This document shows positions 22,410 to 29,044 of a stretch of DNA of 29,044 nucleotides, in pieces (the first letter of the stretch is position 1; every line of letters begins with the position of its first letter). The notes below the pieces were generated by a model. The model saw only the letters and a list, made by a program, of their open reading frames with translations. It was not told the origin of the DNA and ran no database searches. This DNA comes from Bacillota bacterium (GTDB lineage Bacteria; Bacillota_A; Clostridia; Christensenellales; Aristaeellaceae), in NCBI GenBank assembly GCA_023421735.1, contig JAEZSP010000075.1:1-29044 (forward strand), written 5' to 3'. The translations under genes and the position numbers were made by a program.

Positions 22410-23900
22410 TTATTTATGCTCCGGCATACATTTTGCGTTCTCGGGCAAAAGCGCCACATCAAGCGCCTCAATCAATATCTCGCCCTGCGGAAGATCCGCG
22501 GCAATGACATGGGCGACCACGCCGCGGGGCGCGCCGATTGAGATGAGGATGCCTGCGACCGGCCTTGGAACCGTGACGACAAAGGCCTGATCCGGTTGTG
22601 CGCTGTGCCGTTTGCGCATTTCATAGAGTGCGCGGCGGGCAACGGTTTCATAGTCGTCGACGAGCCCGGTTCCATCGCAGACCTCGCAGACATGCTTGAG
22701 CAGTTTATGAAGCGGCGGTCGCGTTTTTTTGCGCGTCAACTCGACGAGTCCAAGCGATGTGATGCCTGCGACGTTCGTGTGCGTGCGATCGCGCGAAATG
22801 GCTTCCCGGAATTGGGCAAGAAGCGCGTCGCGCTGCTCCTGGGTATCCATATCGATAAAGTCAACGATCACGATACCGCCAATGTCGCGCAGCCGAAGTT
22901 GGCGGGCAATCTCGACGGCCGCTTCCGCGTTCGTTTTAAAAATGGTATCGCTGAGGGAGTTTTTCCCGACGAATTTCCCGGTATTGACGTCGATTACGGT
23001 CAGCGCTTCGGTGTAATCGATCACGAGATAACCGCCGCTTTTGAGCCATACCCGGCGGCTGAGCGCGCCTGCGATCTCAGAATCGATGCCGCGTGCATCG
23101 AAAAGGGGCATTGTTTGCGTGTGCAGGCGGATGCGATCCGTATAAATCGGCGCGTTCATTTTGGCGGATTCGACGAGCGCGTCAAACAGCGCCGCGTCGT
23201 CAGTCGTGACGGCGAATGTGTCCGCATCGAGCATATCGCGCACCGCGCGGCTTACGACGCCGCTGTCGCCGTACACGAACGCGGGCGCCTTCGCGGTCGA
23301 TCCGCGCTTTTCAATGGCCTTCCATTTTTGAACCAGCGCTTCATACTCGATTTGGAGGTCTTCCTCCCCCATGCCTTCCGCCACGGTACGCATGATCATG
23401 CCACAGCAACCGGTTTCCAAGAGGTTTTCCGCACAGGCACGCAATCGGGCACGCTCATCCGGATCGGTTATTTTGCGCGATACGCCGACATAGCGCATGG
23501 TTGGAATTAAAACGAGAAGCCGTCCCGCCAGCGTGATGTGGCTGGAAACGCGCGCGCCCTTGGTGCCGCCCGATTCCTTGATGACCTGCACGAGGATCTG
23601 CTGCCCGGGCCGAACGAGGTCGCGGATGTTGAGGCCCGAAAGCGCATCGGACAGTTCCTGATCGCCCCGGGTATCGACCTTGATGTCCCCCGCATACAGG
23701 AACGCGTTTTTATCCTGTCCGATATTGACAAAAGCTGCGTTCATGCCGGGCAATACGTTTTCCACATGGCCCGCATAGATATTTCCCGAGATGCTTTCGG
23801 ACCCCTCGCGTTCGATGTAAATTTCGCAAAGGACGTCGTCTTCGATCACGGCAAGCCGTTTCTGGCCGCAGAGTGAATCGAGCAAGATTTCGCGCCTCAT
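22410..23900 (-). CDS. rng: Ribonuclease E/G family endoribonuclease
   Basis: A 496-residue RNase G-like enzyme processing rRNA and mRNA. An S1 domain with the insert is at the start (SISGNIYAGHVENVLPGMNAAFVNIG). The catalytic DNase I-like domain carries the metal-binding Asp residues in LTVIDVNTGKF and GIVIVDFIDM. The zinc-link is CEVCDGTG. The long C-terminal scaffold of RNase E is absent. The ATG at 23900 is preferred over the GTG at 23906 because GAGG lies eight bases from the ATG and only two from the GTG. It lies two bases after the DUF2344 gene, as in many Clostridia, where L21, the YsxB protease and L27 genes often follow; here miaB follows. Confidence 0.94.
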   Translation of the reverse strand: MRREILLDSLCGQKRLAVIEDDVLCEIYIEREGSESISGNIYAGHVENVLPGMNAAFVNIGQDKNAFLYAGDIKVDTRGDQELSDALSGLNIRDLVRPGQQILVQVIKESGGTKGARVSSHITLAGRLLVLIPTMRYVGVSRKITDPDERARLRACAENLLETGCCGMIMRTVAEGMGEEDLQIEYEALVQKWKAIEKRGSTAKAPAFVYGDSGVVSRAVRDMLDADTFAVTTDDAALFDALVESAKMNAPIYTDRIRLHTQTMPLFDARGIDSEIAGALSRRVWLKSGGYLVIDYTEALTVIDVNTGKFVGKNSLSDTIFKTNAEAAVEIARQLRLRDIGGIVIVDFIDMDTQEQRDALLAQFREAISRDRTHTNVAGITSLGLVELTRKKTRPPLHKLLKHVCEVCDGTGLVDDYETVARRALYEMRKRHSAQPDQAFVVTVPRPVAGILISIGAPRGVVAHVIAADLPQGEILIEALDVALLPENAKCMPEHK

Positions 23901-23902
23901 TT

Positions 23903-24550
23903 TCACAACCTCATGATCGGCACAAGCGTGCCATCCGGTGCGCGTCCGAGGAGGGAAAGCCGGTGAATGCGGGTATCCTCGCCCACTTCGTTTGCGAGCG
24001 CCGCGATCAGAAGGTCTGGCTTGAGCGTATCTTTTTCCGTCAGCATGAGGCGCGCAAAGAGCACGTCGCCATCGAGACGCACTTCGTCCGCAAGGGGGCG
24101 GATGTCGATCTCGCGTTCGCCGGACTTGGTTTTCCGGATTGCGCGCACGGTCTGCGCGGACAAAAACGCATCCAGCATTTCCGACGTCACGCCGGATTTC
24201 TCAATCAGATATTCGGAATATTGCACGAGGTGCATCATCGCGGGATGATTGTCCTCGACAAGCCGCGCTTCGAGAACCGGCAAGTCTGCCGGAAGCGCAG
24301 AGGTCATGGCTGCTTTCGCCGCATCGAGTCCGACGGGCGCGGCAAGCTTGATGTCGAGCACTTCGTATTTGCTCGTCCAACCAAGCGCGAGCGCGGAAGA
24401 AAACGCCATCACCGCATGGGGGTTAAATCCCTGCGAGTATGCAATGGGTAGGCCCGAACGGTTGAGTGCGCGTTGGAAGAAGCGCTGTAAATCGAGATGC
24501 GAGATGAAGCGCAGGCGCGCGTTTTTCCCGAAACGAATGAGGAGTTTCAT
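23903..24550 (-). CDS. TIGR03936-family (DUF2344) radical SAM-linked protein
   Basis: A 215-residue protein of the family always found beside or fused to the TIGR03960 radical SAM protein. The typical opening LLIRFGKNARLRFISHLDLQRFFQRALNRSG is followed by YSQGFNPHAVMAFSSALALG. It has no Fe-S motif. Function unproven; it may present a substrate, perhaps RNA or protein, to the partner, since it lies between that enzyme and RNase G. The ATG at 24550 overlaps the partner's stop (ATGA) and has GAGGGGG seven bases upstream, so an upstream GTG was not used. Confidence 0.92.
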   Translation of the reverse strand: MKLLIRFGKNARLRFISHLDLQRFFQRALNRSGLPIAYSQGFNPHAVMAFSSALALGWTSKYEVLDIKLAAPVGLDAAKAAMTSALPADLPVLEARLVEDNHPAMMHLVQYSEYLIEKSGVTSEMLDAFLSAQTVRAIRKTKSGEREIDIRPLADEVRLDGDVLFARLMLTEKDTLKPDLLIAALANEVGEDTRIHRLSLLGRAPDGTLVPIMRL

Positions 24551-26406
24551 ACGCACGCCCCCTCATATCGTTTCATACCGCAGCCGACGCAGCCATTTCG
24601 GCAATCCTGCGTCGTCTCGGCGCGCAGTGCCTTTTCATATTCGTTCAGAAGAAAACGCTTGGTGACGCCGCTGTCGATGTGATCCCACGGGAACACCTCG
24701 TCCGTCGGGCGCGTGCGCGTCGCATAGAAATCGGGATCGATGCCCATCTCTTCGAATGCCTGCATCCACAGATCGAACCGGAATTGATCCGACCAGCCGT
24801 CGAATCGGCAACCGAGCCGGAAGGCACGCTCAATGACATCCGCCGTTTTGCGGTCGCCGCGCGCAAAGACCGCCTCAATGAAGCTTAGATCAGGCGCATG
24901 ATACTTATATTCGACACCCTTGACGCGCGAAAGCGCGCGCTTCAGAGTCATTTGCCGATGAAGCACCTCGTCGCGCGGGAGCTGGGGGCACCATTGGAAG
25001 GGCGTATCGTTTTTCGGTACAAAGACAGCGACGCTGACCGTGATGCGCAGTCCGGCGGAGCGGCGCTCCTTGGGAACGGAGAAATAGCACCGGCGCACCT
25101 TTTCGGCGAGGTCGGCAATGCCGAGCACGTCCTCCTCGGTTTCAGTCGGCAGGCCGATCATAAAATAGAGCTTGACTGCCGACCAACCCTGATCGAAGGC
25201 GTCTGTTACGGAGCGGATGAGGTCTTCCTCCGTCACGCCCTTATTGATGACGTCGCGCAGGCGCTGCGTGCCCGCTTCGGGTGCGAGGGTGAGCGCGGTC
25301 TTTCTGACTTTCTGGGTTTCCTTGAGGGTATCGGTCAATATAGTGTCGATGCGTTGCGACGGGAGCGAGATTTTGACGCGCTGCTCCTGGTATTTTCTGA
25401 CCATCTCGTGCGCGAGTTCCGGGAGGCACGAATAGTCACCGCTCGAGAGACTCATGAGCGAGATTTCGTCATAGCCGGTTGCGGCGACCAATTTGTCCGC
25501 GAGTTCAAGCAACTTATCCATCGACCGCTCGCGCACGGGGCGATAGATCATGCCCGCCTGGCAGAACCGACAGCCGCGCGTGCAGCCGCGGAAGATTTCA
25601 AGCATGATGCGGTTATGAACGATTTCGCCATAAGGGACGATCAATTTCTCCGGGTAATCGGCGGCAGTGAGATCGCTCACCAGCGCCTTTTTGCATACTT
25701 CCGGCGCACCTGAACCCACTTTTGGGGTGACCGATTTGACAGTGCCGTCCGCATGGTAGGAAACGTCGTAGAGCGACGGGATATAAAGCCCCGGAATTTG
25801 TGCGGCCTGACGGAGAAATTCCGCGCGCGGGGCACCGGACTCTTTCCAACGAATATACAGGTCAATATAATCGTGCGTTTCCTGTTCGCCATCGCCAAGC
25901 GCCACGATGTCAAAAAACGGGGCAAGGGGTTCGGGGTTGAAGGCGCAGGGGCCGCCGCAGACGAGGAAAGGGCCATCCGTCCGATCGGCGGCGCGCAACC
26001 CAATGCCCGCCATATCGAGGGCATCGAGTATGTTGGTATAGCTCATCTCATACTGAAGCGTGACGCCAATCAGGTCAAATTCGTTGAGCGGGGTGCGCGA
26101 TTCCAGCGAAAAGAGCGGAATCTGCTCCTTGCGCATGAGATCCGCCATATCGACCCAAGGTGAAAAGACGCGCTCGCACCATGCGTCATCGCGCCTGTTG
26201 ATGGTATGATAAAGGATTTTCATCCCGAGATGCGACATGCCCACGTCGTAGGTATCCGGGAAGAGAAAGGCGTAGCGCACCTTGACCGCGTCGGGGTCCT
26301 TGGTGACGCTGTTAAATTCCCCACCCATGTAACGCGCGGGCTTTTGCACCTGCGGGAGCAGCTTCTCAATTCGGTCGGAGAGGTTCAAGGCATATTCCTC
26401 CAGCAT
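24547..26406 (-). CDS. TIGR03960-family B12-binding-type radical SAM protein
   Basis: A 619-residue enzyme. A cobalamin-binding-like Rossmann domain (about residues 35-190: DTYDVGMSHLGMKILYHTIN, VCGGPCAFNPEPLAPFFD) precedes the radical SAM domain with the cluster motif C-x3-C-x2-C in RGCTRGCRFCQAGMIYRPVRERS. The classical DxHxxG cobalamin ligand is not seen; the equivalent reads DVGMSHLG. The tail has CRNGCVGCGMKRYEGACV, a further possible cluster site. The reaction is unknown. AAGAGG precedes the ATG at 26406. It heads a tightly coupled trio with the DUF2344 protein and RNase G, 108 bases after sigF, with a weak promoter candidate (TATACT, 26423-26428). Confidence 0.92.
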   Translation of the reverse strand: MLEEYALNLSDRIEKLLPQVQKPARYMGGEFNSVTKDPDAVKVRYAFLFPDTYDVGMSHLGMKILYHTINRRDDAWCERVFSPWVDMADLMRKEQIPLFSLESRTPLNEFDLIGVTLQYEMSYTNILDALDMAGIGLRAADRTDGPFLVCGGPCAFNPEPLAPFFDIVALGDGEQETHDYIDLYIRWKESGAPRAEFLRQAAQIPGLYIPSLYDVSYHADGTVKSVTPKVGSGAPEVCKKALVSDLTAADYPEKLIVPYGEIVHNRIMLEIFRGCTRGCRFCQAGMIYRPVRERSMDKLLELADKLVAATGYDEISLMSLSSGDYSCLPELAHEMVRKYQEQRVKISLPSQRIDTILTDTLKETQKVRKTALTLAPEAGTQRLRDVINKGVTEEDLIRSVTDAFDQGWSAVKLYFMIGLPTETEEDVLGIADLAEKVRRCYFSVPKERRSAGLRITVSVAVFVPKNDTPFQWCPQLPRDEVLHRQMTLKRALSRVKGVEYKYHAPDLSFIEAVFARGDRKTADVIERAFRLGCRFDGWSDQFRFDLWMQAFEEMGIDPDFYATRTRPTDEVFPWDHIDSGVTKRFLLNEYEKALRAETTQDCRNGCVGCGMKRYEGACV

Positions 26407-26514
26407 CTGTTATCCTCTTGAAAGTATACCACAAGGAAGATTTCCATACCACCCCAATCTGTTAAATGCCTAAAACATACTAAAGTCTTTTATAAATAGA
26501 CCAAAGTTGTATAT

Positions 26515-27249
26515 TTAGATACCGACGTCTGTCTCATCTGAGAGCAGGTCGCGGAGTTTTTTGAGCACCTTTTTCTCCATGCGGGAAATCTGTACCTGTG
26601 TCAGGCCAAGATCGCTCGCGATGGCAGTCTGCGTGTGCCGTTCAAAGTATCTTTTGAGAATGAGCTCTCGCTCGGATTCTGAGAGCGCATCGAGCGCCTG
26701 TTTCAGGGCGAGCGATTCGGTCACCTGGCTTGTGTCGTCGGTACCGAGCATATCTTGAAGGAGCAGTTCACCGTCTCCCGCCATCGGCTCGGTGAGAGAT
26801 TTAACGGGGGCGAGGGAATGAAGCGCAAGTACGGCATCCTGGCGATCCAGGCCCGTTTCCTCGCAGATTTCATCCATGGTGACGCCGCCCTGCGCCGCCG
26901 ACGCGTCCATCGCACGGGCGACCTTTGCGGCGTTTTCCTGAATGGTGCGAGACACGTGCACCGGTCCGTCCTCACGCAGAAATCGTTTGATTTCGCCGAT
27001 GATGAGCGGTACCGCATACGTTGAAAATGCGACGCCATAGCGCGGATCGAAGCGATCGACGGCCTTAATGAGGCCAATGCAGCCATATTGATAGAGATCG
27101 TCGTAATCGTAACCGCGGCCGAGGAAGCGAGAAGTGACGTAGCCGACGAGCGCGAGGTTTTGGCGGATCGCCTCGTCGCGCGATGCCGAATCCCCGGCCC
27201 GCGATCGAATGAGATTTTCTATCGTACTTTCGTACGGTCGTTCGCTCAG
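26515..27249 (-). CDS. sigF: Sporulation sigma factor SigF (SpoIIAC), apparent CTG start
   Basis: The first forespore-specific sigma factor. The frame encodes a complete 244-residue protein: SERPYESTIENLIRSRAG, region 2 (RNLALV-like QNLALVGYVTSRFLGRGYDYDDL ... GCIGLIKAVDRFDP, AFSTYAVPLIIGEIKRFLRED), region 3 and a region 4 helix-turn-helix (TQTAIASDLGLTQVQISRM). There is no ATG, GTG or TTG before the GTG at 26961, which lies inside region 2/3 and would destroy the protein. The best start is CTG at 27249, which overlaps the spoIIAB stop as CTGA, like common ATGA couplings, and gives the usual N-terminus. No strong ribosome site precedes it, so expression probably depends on spoIIAB translation. 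A sequence error is the alternative. Confidence 0.9.
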   Translation of the reverse strand: MSERPYESTIENLIRSRAGDSASRDEAIRQNLALVGYVTSRFLGRGYDYDDLYQYGCIGLIKAVDRFDPRYGVAFSTYAVPLIIGEIKRFLREDGPVHVSRTIQENAAKVARAMDASAAQGGVTMDEICEETGLDRQDAVLALHSLAPVKSLTEPMAGDGELLLQDMLGTDDTSQVTESLALKQALDALSESERELILKRYFERHTQTAIASDLGLTQVQISRMEKKVLKKLRDLLSDETDVGI

Positions 27250-27707
27250 AGGCTGCGCACGTCTTTGAGCTGAGCGCCGAGGCCGCCAAGCTGCTTCGAC
27301 ATGCGCACGGTCGTGCCCTTGCCCACCTCGGAGATGATATCGACCTTATCCATAAAGCTTTCGATGATGGTGAAGCCCATGCCGCTGCGTTCCTCGAGGC
27401 TGAGCGTCGAGAAAAACGGTTGGCGCGCGCGCTCAATATCCACGATGCCGCATCCGTTGTCGATGACGTCGACGCGCAGCGTATTGTCCTCATACAGATA
27501 CGCGTGCATGCGCACGGTGCCGCGCTTTCCCACATAGCCGTGGACGATTGAATTGGTGACTGCTTCCGAAATGGCGGTTTTGACATCCGCCAGCTCTTCC
27601 ACAGTCGGATCGATGGGCAATACGAACGCCGAAATCACGAGCCGGGCAAACGCCTCGTTTTCAGGCAGCGACGGGAAATCCACAAGCATTTCATTGATAA
27701 TCGTCAT
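27246..27707 (-). CDS. spoIIAB: Anti-sigma F factor (serine kinase)
   Basis: A 153-residue GHKL-type kinase that holds SigF inactive and phosphorylates SpoIIAA. ATP-binding motifs are present: SEAVTNSIVHGY (N box), VIDNGCGI (G1) and SGMGFTIIESFMDKV (G2), then GKGTTVRM. The C-terminus is normal. GGAGGGG lies just upstream of the ATG. The stop overlaps the proposed CTG start of sigF, and the gap from spoIIAA is nine bases, the conserved spoIIA order. Confidence 0.97.
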   Translation of the reverse strand: MTIINEMLVDFPSLPENEAFARLVISAFVLPIDPTVEELADVKTAISEAVTNSIVHGYVGKRGTVRMHAYLYEDNTLRVDVIDNGCGIVDIERARQPFFSTLSLEERSGMGFTIIESFMDKVDIISEVGKGTTVRMSKQLGGLGAQLKDVRSL

Positions 27708-27716
27708 ACGCCCCTC

Positions 27717-28022
27717 CTAAGCCATTCGCTCGACGAGATTGTAAACGCCCGAAAGCCCAAAAAGCTTGTCGGTGCGCGGATCCGGACGCGACACGCGCAC
27801 GATGCCGCCGCGCTGCGCCATGATCTTATATCGGCCGAGAACCAGCCCGATGCCGGAACTGTCCATGAAGCTGATCCCGCCCAAATCGATCACGAGCTCC
27901 ATCACGCGCCGGTCGCGCAGTTGATTATCGATCTCGGCGCGCATCGACGCGGCGCTTCTGTGATCGAGCTCGCCCTCGAGAAACACCACGAGCCGTCTGC
28001 CTTTTTTTTCAAAGCAAACCAT
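27717..28022 (-). CDS. spoIIAA: Anti-anti-sigma factor SpoIIAA
   Basis: A 101-residue STAS-domain protein that frees SigF by displacing SpoIIAB when dephosphorylated by SpoIIE. The motif SFMDSSGIGLVLGRYK contains the phosphorylated serine (Ser55, equal to Ser58 of B. subtilis). EGELDHRSA near the N-terminus is also typical. GGGGTGG precedes the ATG. It is the first gene of the spoIIA operon. Confidence 0.97.
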   Translation of the reverse strand: MVCFEKKGRRLVVFLEGELDHRSAASMRAEIDNQLRDRRVMELVIDLGGISFMDSSGIGLVLGRYKIMAQRGGIVRVSRPDPRTDKLFGLSGVYNLVERMA

Positions 28023-28055
28023 GGAACCACCCCTTCACATGTACTTGCTTAGGAG

Positions 28056-28085
28056 TGATTCCATGGAGGTCGCGTCGTATCCTTT
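28056..28085 (-). promoter_or_regulatory. SigH-type promoter of the spoIIA operon
   Basis: On the minus strand AAAGGATAC (28077-28085), 12 bases, ATGGAATCA (28056-28064). This fits RNAGGAWWW-N11/12-RNNGAATWW except for one base in each box. spoIIA is SigH/Spo0A-dependent in known spore formers. A weak Spo0A-box-like TTTGTCGG lies upstream near 28107. Confidence 0.75.
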
Positions 28086-28173
28086 TATGAATTTGGTCTA
28101 TCTTTGTCGGTTATTCGGAAAAATGCGCGCAGCTTTGCAGGCGCAAGTTAGGGATTAACAATTCAGGAAGATT

Positions 28174-28208
28174 CGGCATAGTCGTGATGAGCGGCTATGC
28201 CGTTTTTT
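28174..28208 (+). terminator. Terminator-like inverted repeat at the remnant's end
   Basis: CGGCATAG (28174-28181) pairs with CTATGCCG (28195-28202), followed by six T on the plus strand. On the minus strand it overlaps the recombinase stop and lacks a U run. It shields spoIIA from plus-direction reading only in the opposite sense, so its origin is probably the mobile element. Confidence 0.7.
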
Positions 28209-28440
28209 CTTCTTCCGCTGGCATCGGCACCTCGATTGCGCCGATGCCGTTGTAGTGTATCGTGATACGCTGTACCCTGTGGCCATTAACCTTCTCGACT
28301 TTGTGAACGATGATTTTTTCGACCAGCTCCCGGATGATTTCTGCGTCCAATTCCCTGATGTCGGTGTATTTCTTGACTTTTTCAAGGAAGAAATCGGCGT
28401 TCAGGGATTTTTCTTTTGTGTCGTGGATGTAGGCTCCCAA
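28195..28440 (-). pseudogene. C-terminal remnant of a large serine recombinase
   Basis: About 81 residues match the C-terminal end (DUF4368-type) of large serine recombinases from clostridial integrative elements: NADFFLEKVKKYTDIRELDAEIIRELVEKIIVHKVEKVNGHRVQRITIHYNGIG. The resolvase catalytic domain and DNA-binding domains are missing. Upstream in the same frame there are only about 15 more plausible residues (ATEVEIRVAELGAY) before a stop, and then the primase fragment begins. There is no ribosome site at its apparent TTG start, so it is not expressed as a functional protein. Confidence 0.8.
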
Positions 28441-28445
28441 CTCGG

Positions 28446-28862
28446 CTACGCGGATTTCAACTTCGGTCGCGCCGATTTACCGTTTTTGACCTTCATGTGG
28501 TGTCTGCTGAAATGGACAGCAAACATCACATCTTTGAAAGCGGCGGCAATATCTGCGGGCTGTATCCAATCTGCCGGATTGTCTGTATGGTCGTTGTCGC
28601 AGTCCACGGTCAGCGCATCGGATTTTACGAGATCAGCAACCCTGCGGTAATTACCCGCATATTCCCCAAACACGTGGTCTTTAGCAACGGCGGCGCGGAA
28701 GCTACCCTCGTCAGCAACCGTAACCTTGTGCGGATACAGGCAGTTCGCCGCATTGTCGATACAGTCAGTTTGAAAACAATGAAACTCAAATTTGCCATGT
28801 CGATGGAACTCCTTTCTCTTGAATTTGCCGGGCACGATTCCGGCGCCGCGCCTGCAGGTCAT
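28446..28862 (-). pseudogene. N-terminal remnant of an integrative-element primase/replication protein
   Basis: About 138 residues resembling the start of primase-like proteins of Gram-positive integrative or mobilisable elements: FKRKEFHRHGKFEFHCFQTDCIDNAANCLYPHKVTV, later LTVDCDNDHTDNPADWIQPADIAAAFKD with an acidic AEP-like D-x-D, then HFSRHHMKVKNGKSARPK. After RPK the family continues FHVFFP; here it switches to LKSA and a stop, marking the break. GGAGGTG precedes the ATG at 28862 by six bases, so the start signals are intact. The frame ends directly at the recombinase remnant. Confidence 0.75.
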
Positions 28863-28956
28863 CCTGCTCACCTCCTTTTGAGGGCTGGTTTACTTCGTCC
28901 TTCATTACCCACTGGAGATCAATGCCATCAACTTAAGGATGCAACCACCCTAAAAG

Positions 28957-28986
28957 CACCAAAAGGACGGCACAAAACCGGCCCTC
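28957..28986 (-). terminator. Terminator of a gene beyond the right edge or of the element
   Basis: On the minus strand, GGGCCGG (28978-28984) pairs with CCGTCC (28965-28970) with one mismatch, followed by TTTTGGTGCTTTTA. It lies upstream of the primase remnant and probably ends a minus-strand transcript coming from the right. Confidence 0.6.
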
Positions 28987-29044
28987 TTTTCCAACAGATT
29001 CATGCACAAATAGGCGCCCGAATTCTTGGTGATTCCGCGAATTG

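Noticed and set aside
21392..22507. Plus-strand open frame of 371 codons opposite miaB
   Set aside because: MiaB motifs on the minus strand are complete; the plus frame is a codon-bias shadow without ribosome site.
22596..23510. Plus-strand open frame of 304 codons opposite rng
   Set aside because: RNase G is intact on the minus strand; the antisense product lacks recognisable features.
26407..26514. Terminator after sigF
   Set aside because: Only a weak imperfect dyad around GACCAAAGT is present, with no stable stem followed by a U run, so sigF transcripts may read into the radical SAM operon.
1..29044. Defence system, CRISPR array, tRNA or rRNA genes
   Set aside because: No regularly spaced repeats, no cloverleaf-type sequences and no recognised defence proteins were seen; most of the window is housekeeping and sporulation genes.

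Overview
The window is a stretch of chromosome from an endospore-forming, GC-rich member of the Clostridia (Firmicutes). The evidence is a spoIIAA-spoIIAB-sigF operon, a SpoIID-family protein, a T-box leader, strong AGGAGG-type ribosome sites, a Firmicutes-type LexA box and the order miaB-ylbF-mutS-mutL-miaA-ynbB, which resembles the miaB-ymcA-(cotE)-mutS-mutL and miaA-(hfq)-ynbB blocks of Bacillus. A Christensenellales-like lineage is possible but is only a guess. No rRNA, tRNA or CRISPR array is visible.

Left part (1-7.3 kb): a T-box riboswitch on the minus strand controls a gene beyond the left edge. It is preceded by pgsA and a small conserved gene (both minus). Then come ThuA-like, an orphan GerC C-terminal-like domain and a lipid kinase (plus), a secreted CAP-domain protein (minus), a SpoIID-family lipoprotein, a ZnuA-like metal-binding lipoprotein and rnhA (plus).

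Middle (7.3-13.8 kb): Hsp20 (minus), the alanyl-tRNA editing protein AlaX, a MATE transporter and a HAD phosphatase (plus), a frameshifted small gene behind lexA (minus), and, divergent from lexA, a cysteine-rich mini-protein followed by a XerC/D-like tyrosine recombinase. Nearly ideal promoters and palindromes lie in the divergent gaps; the lexA gap holds a LexA box.

Right part (13.8-28.0 kb) is entirely minus strand. Read in the direction of transcription, spoIIAA-spoIIAB-sigF sits behind a SigH-type promoter. Next is the TIGR03960 radical SAM - TIGR03936/DUF2344 - RNase G operon, and then miaB-ylbF-mutS-mutL-miaA-ynbB, packed with overlaps or short gaps. The theme is translation and tRNA modification, mismatch repair and early sporulation.

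Right edge (28.2-29.0 kb): a degenerate mobile element. The N-terminus of an integrative-element primase is joined directly to the C-terminus of a large serine recombinase, just upstream of the sporulation operon.

No clear novel multigene system was found. The most notable points are sigF lacking any ATG/GTG/TTG start and apparently starting at CTG overlapping the spoIIAB stop, the stand-alone GerC-like domain, the frameshift at an A6 run behind lexA, the collapsed mobile element, and a 95-bp-spaced repeat of mini-hairpins behind the T-box.
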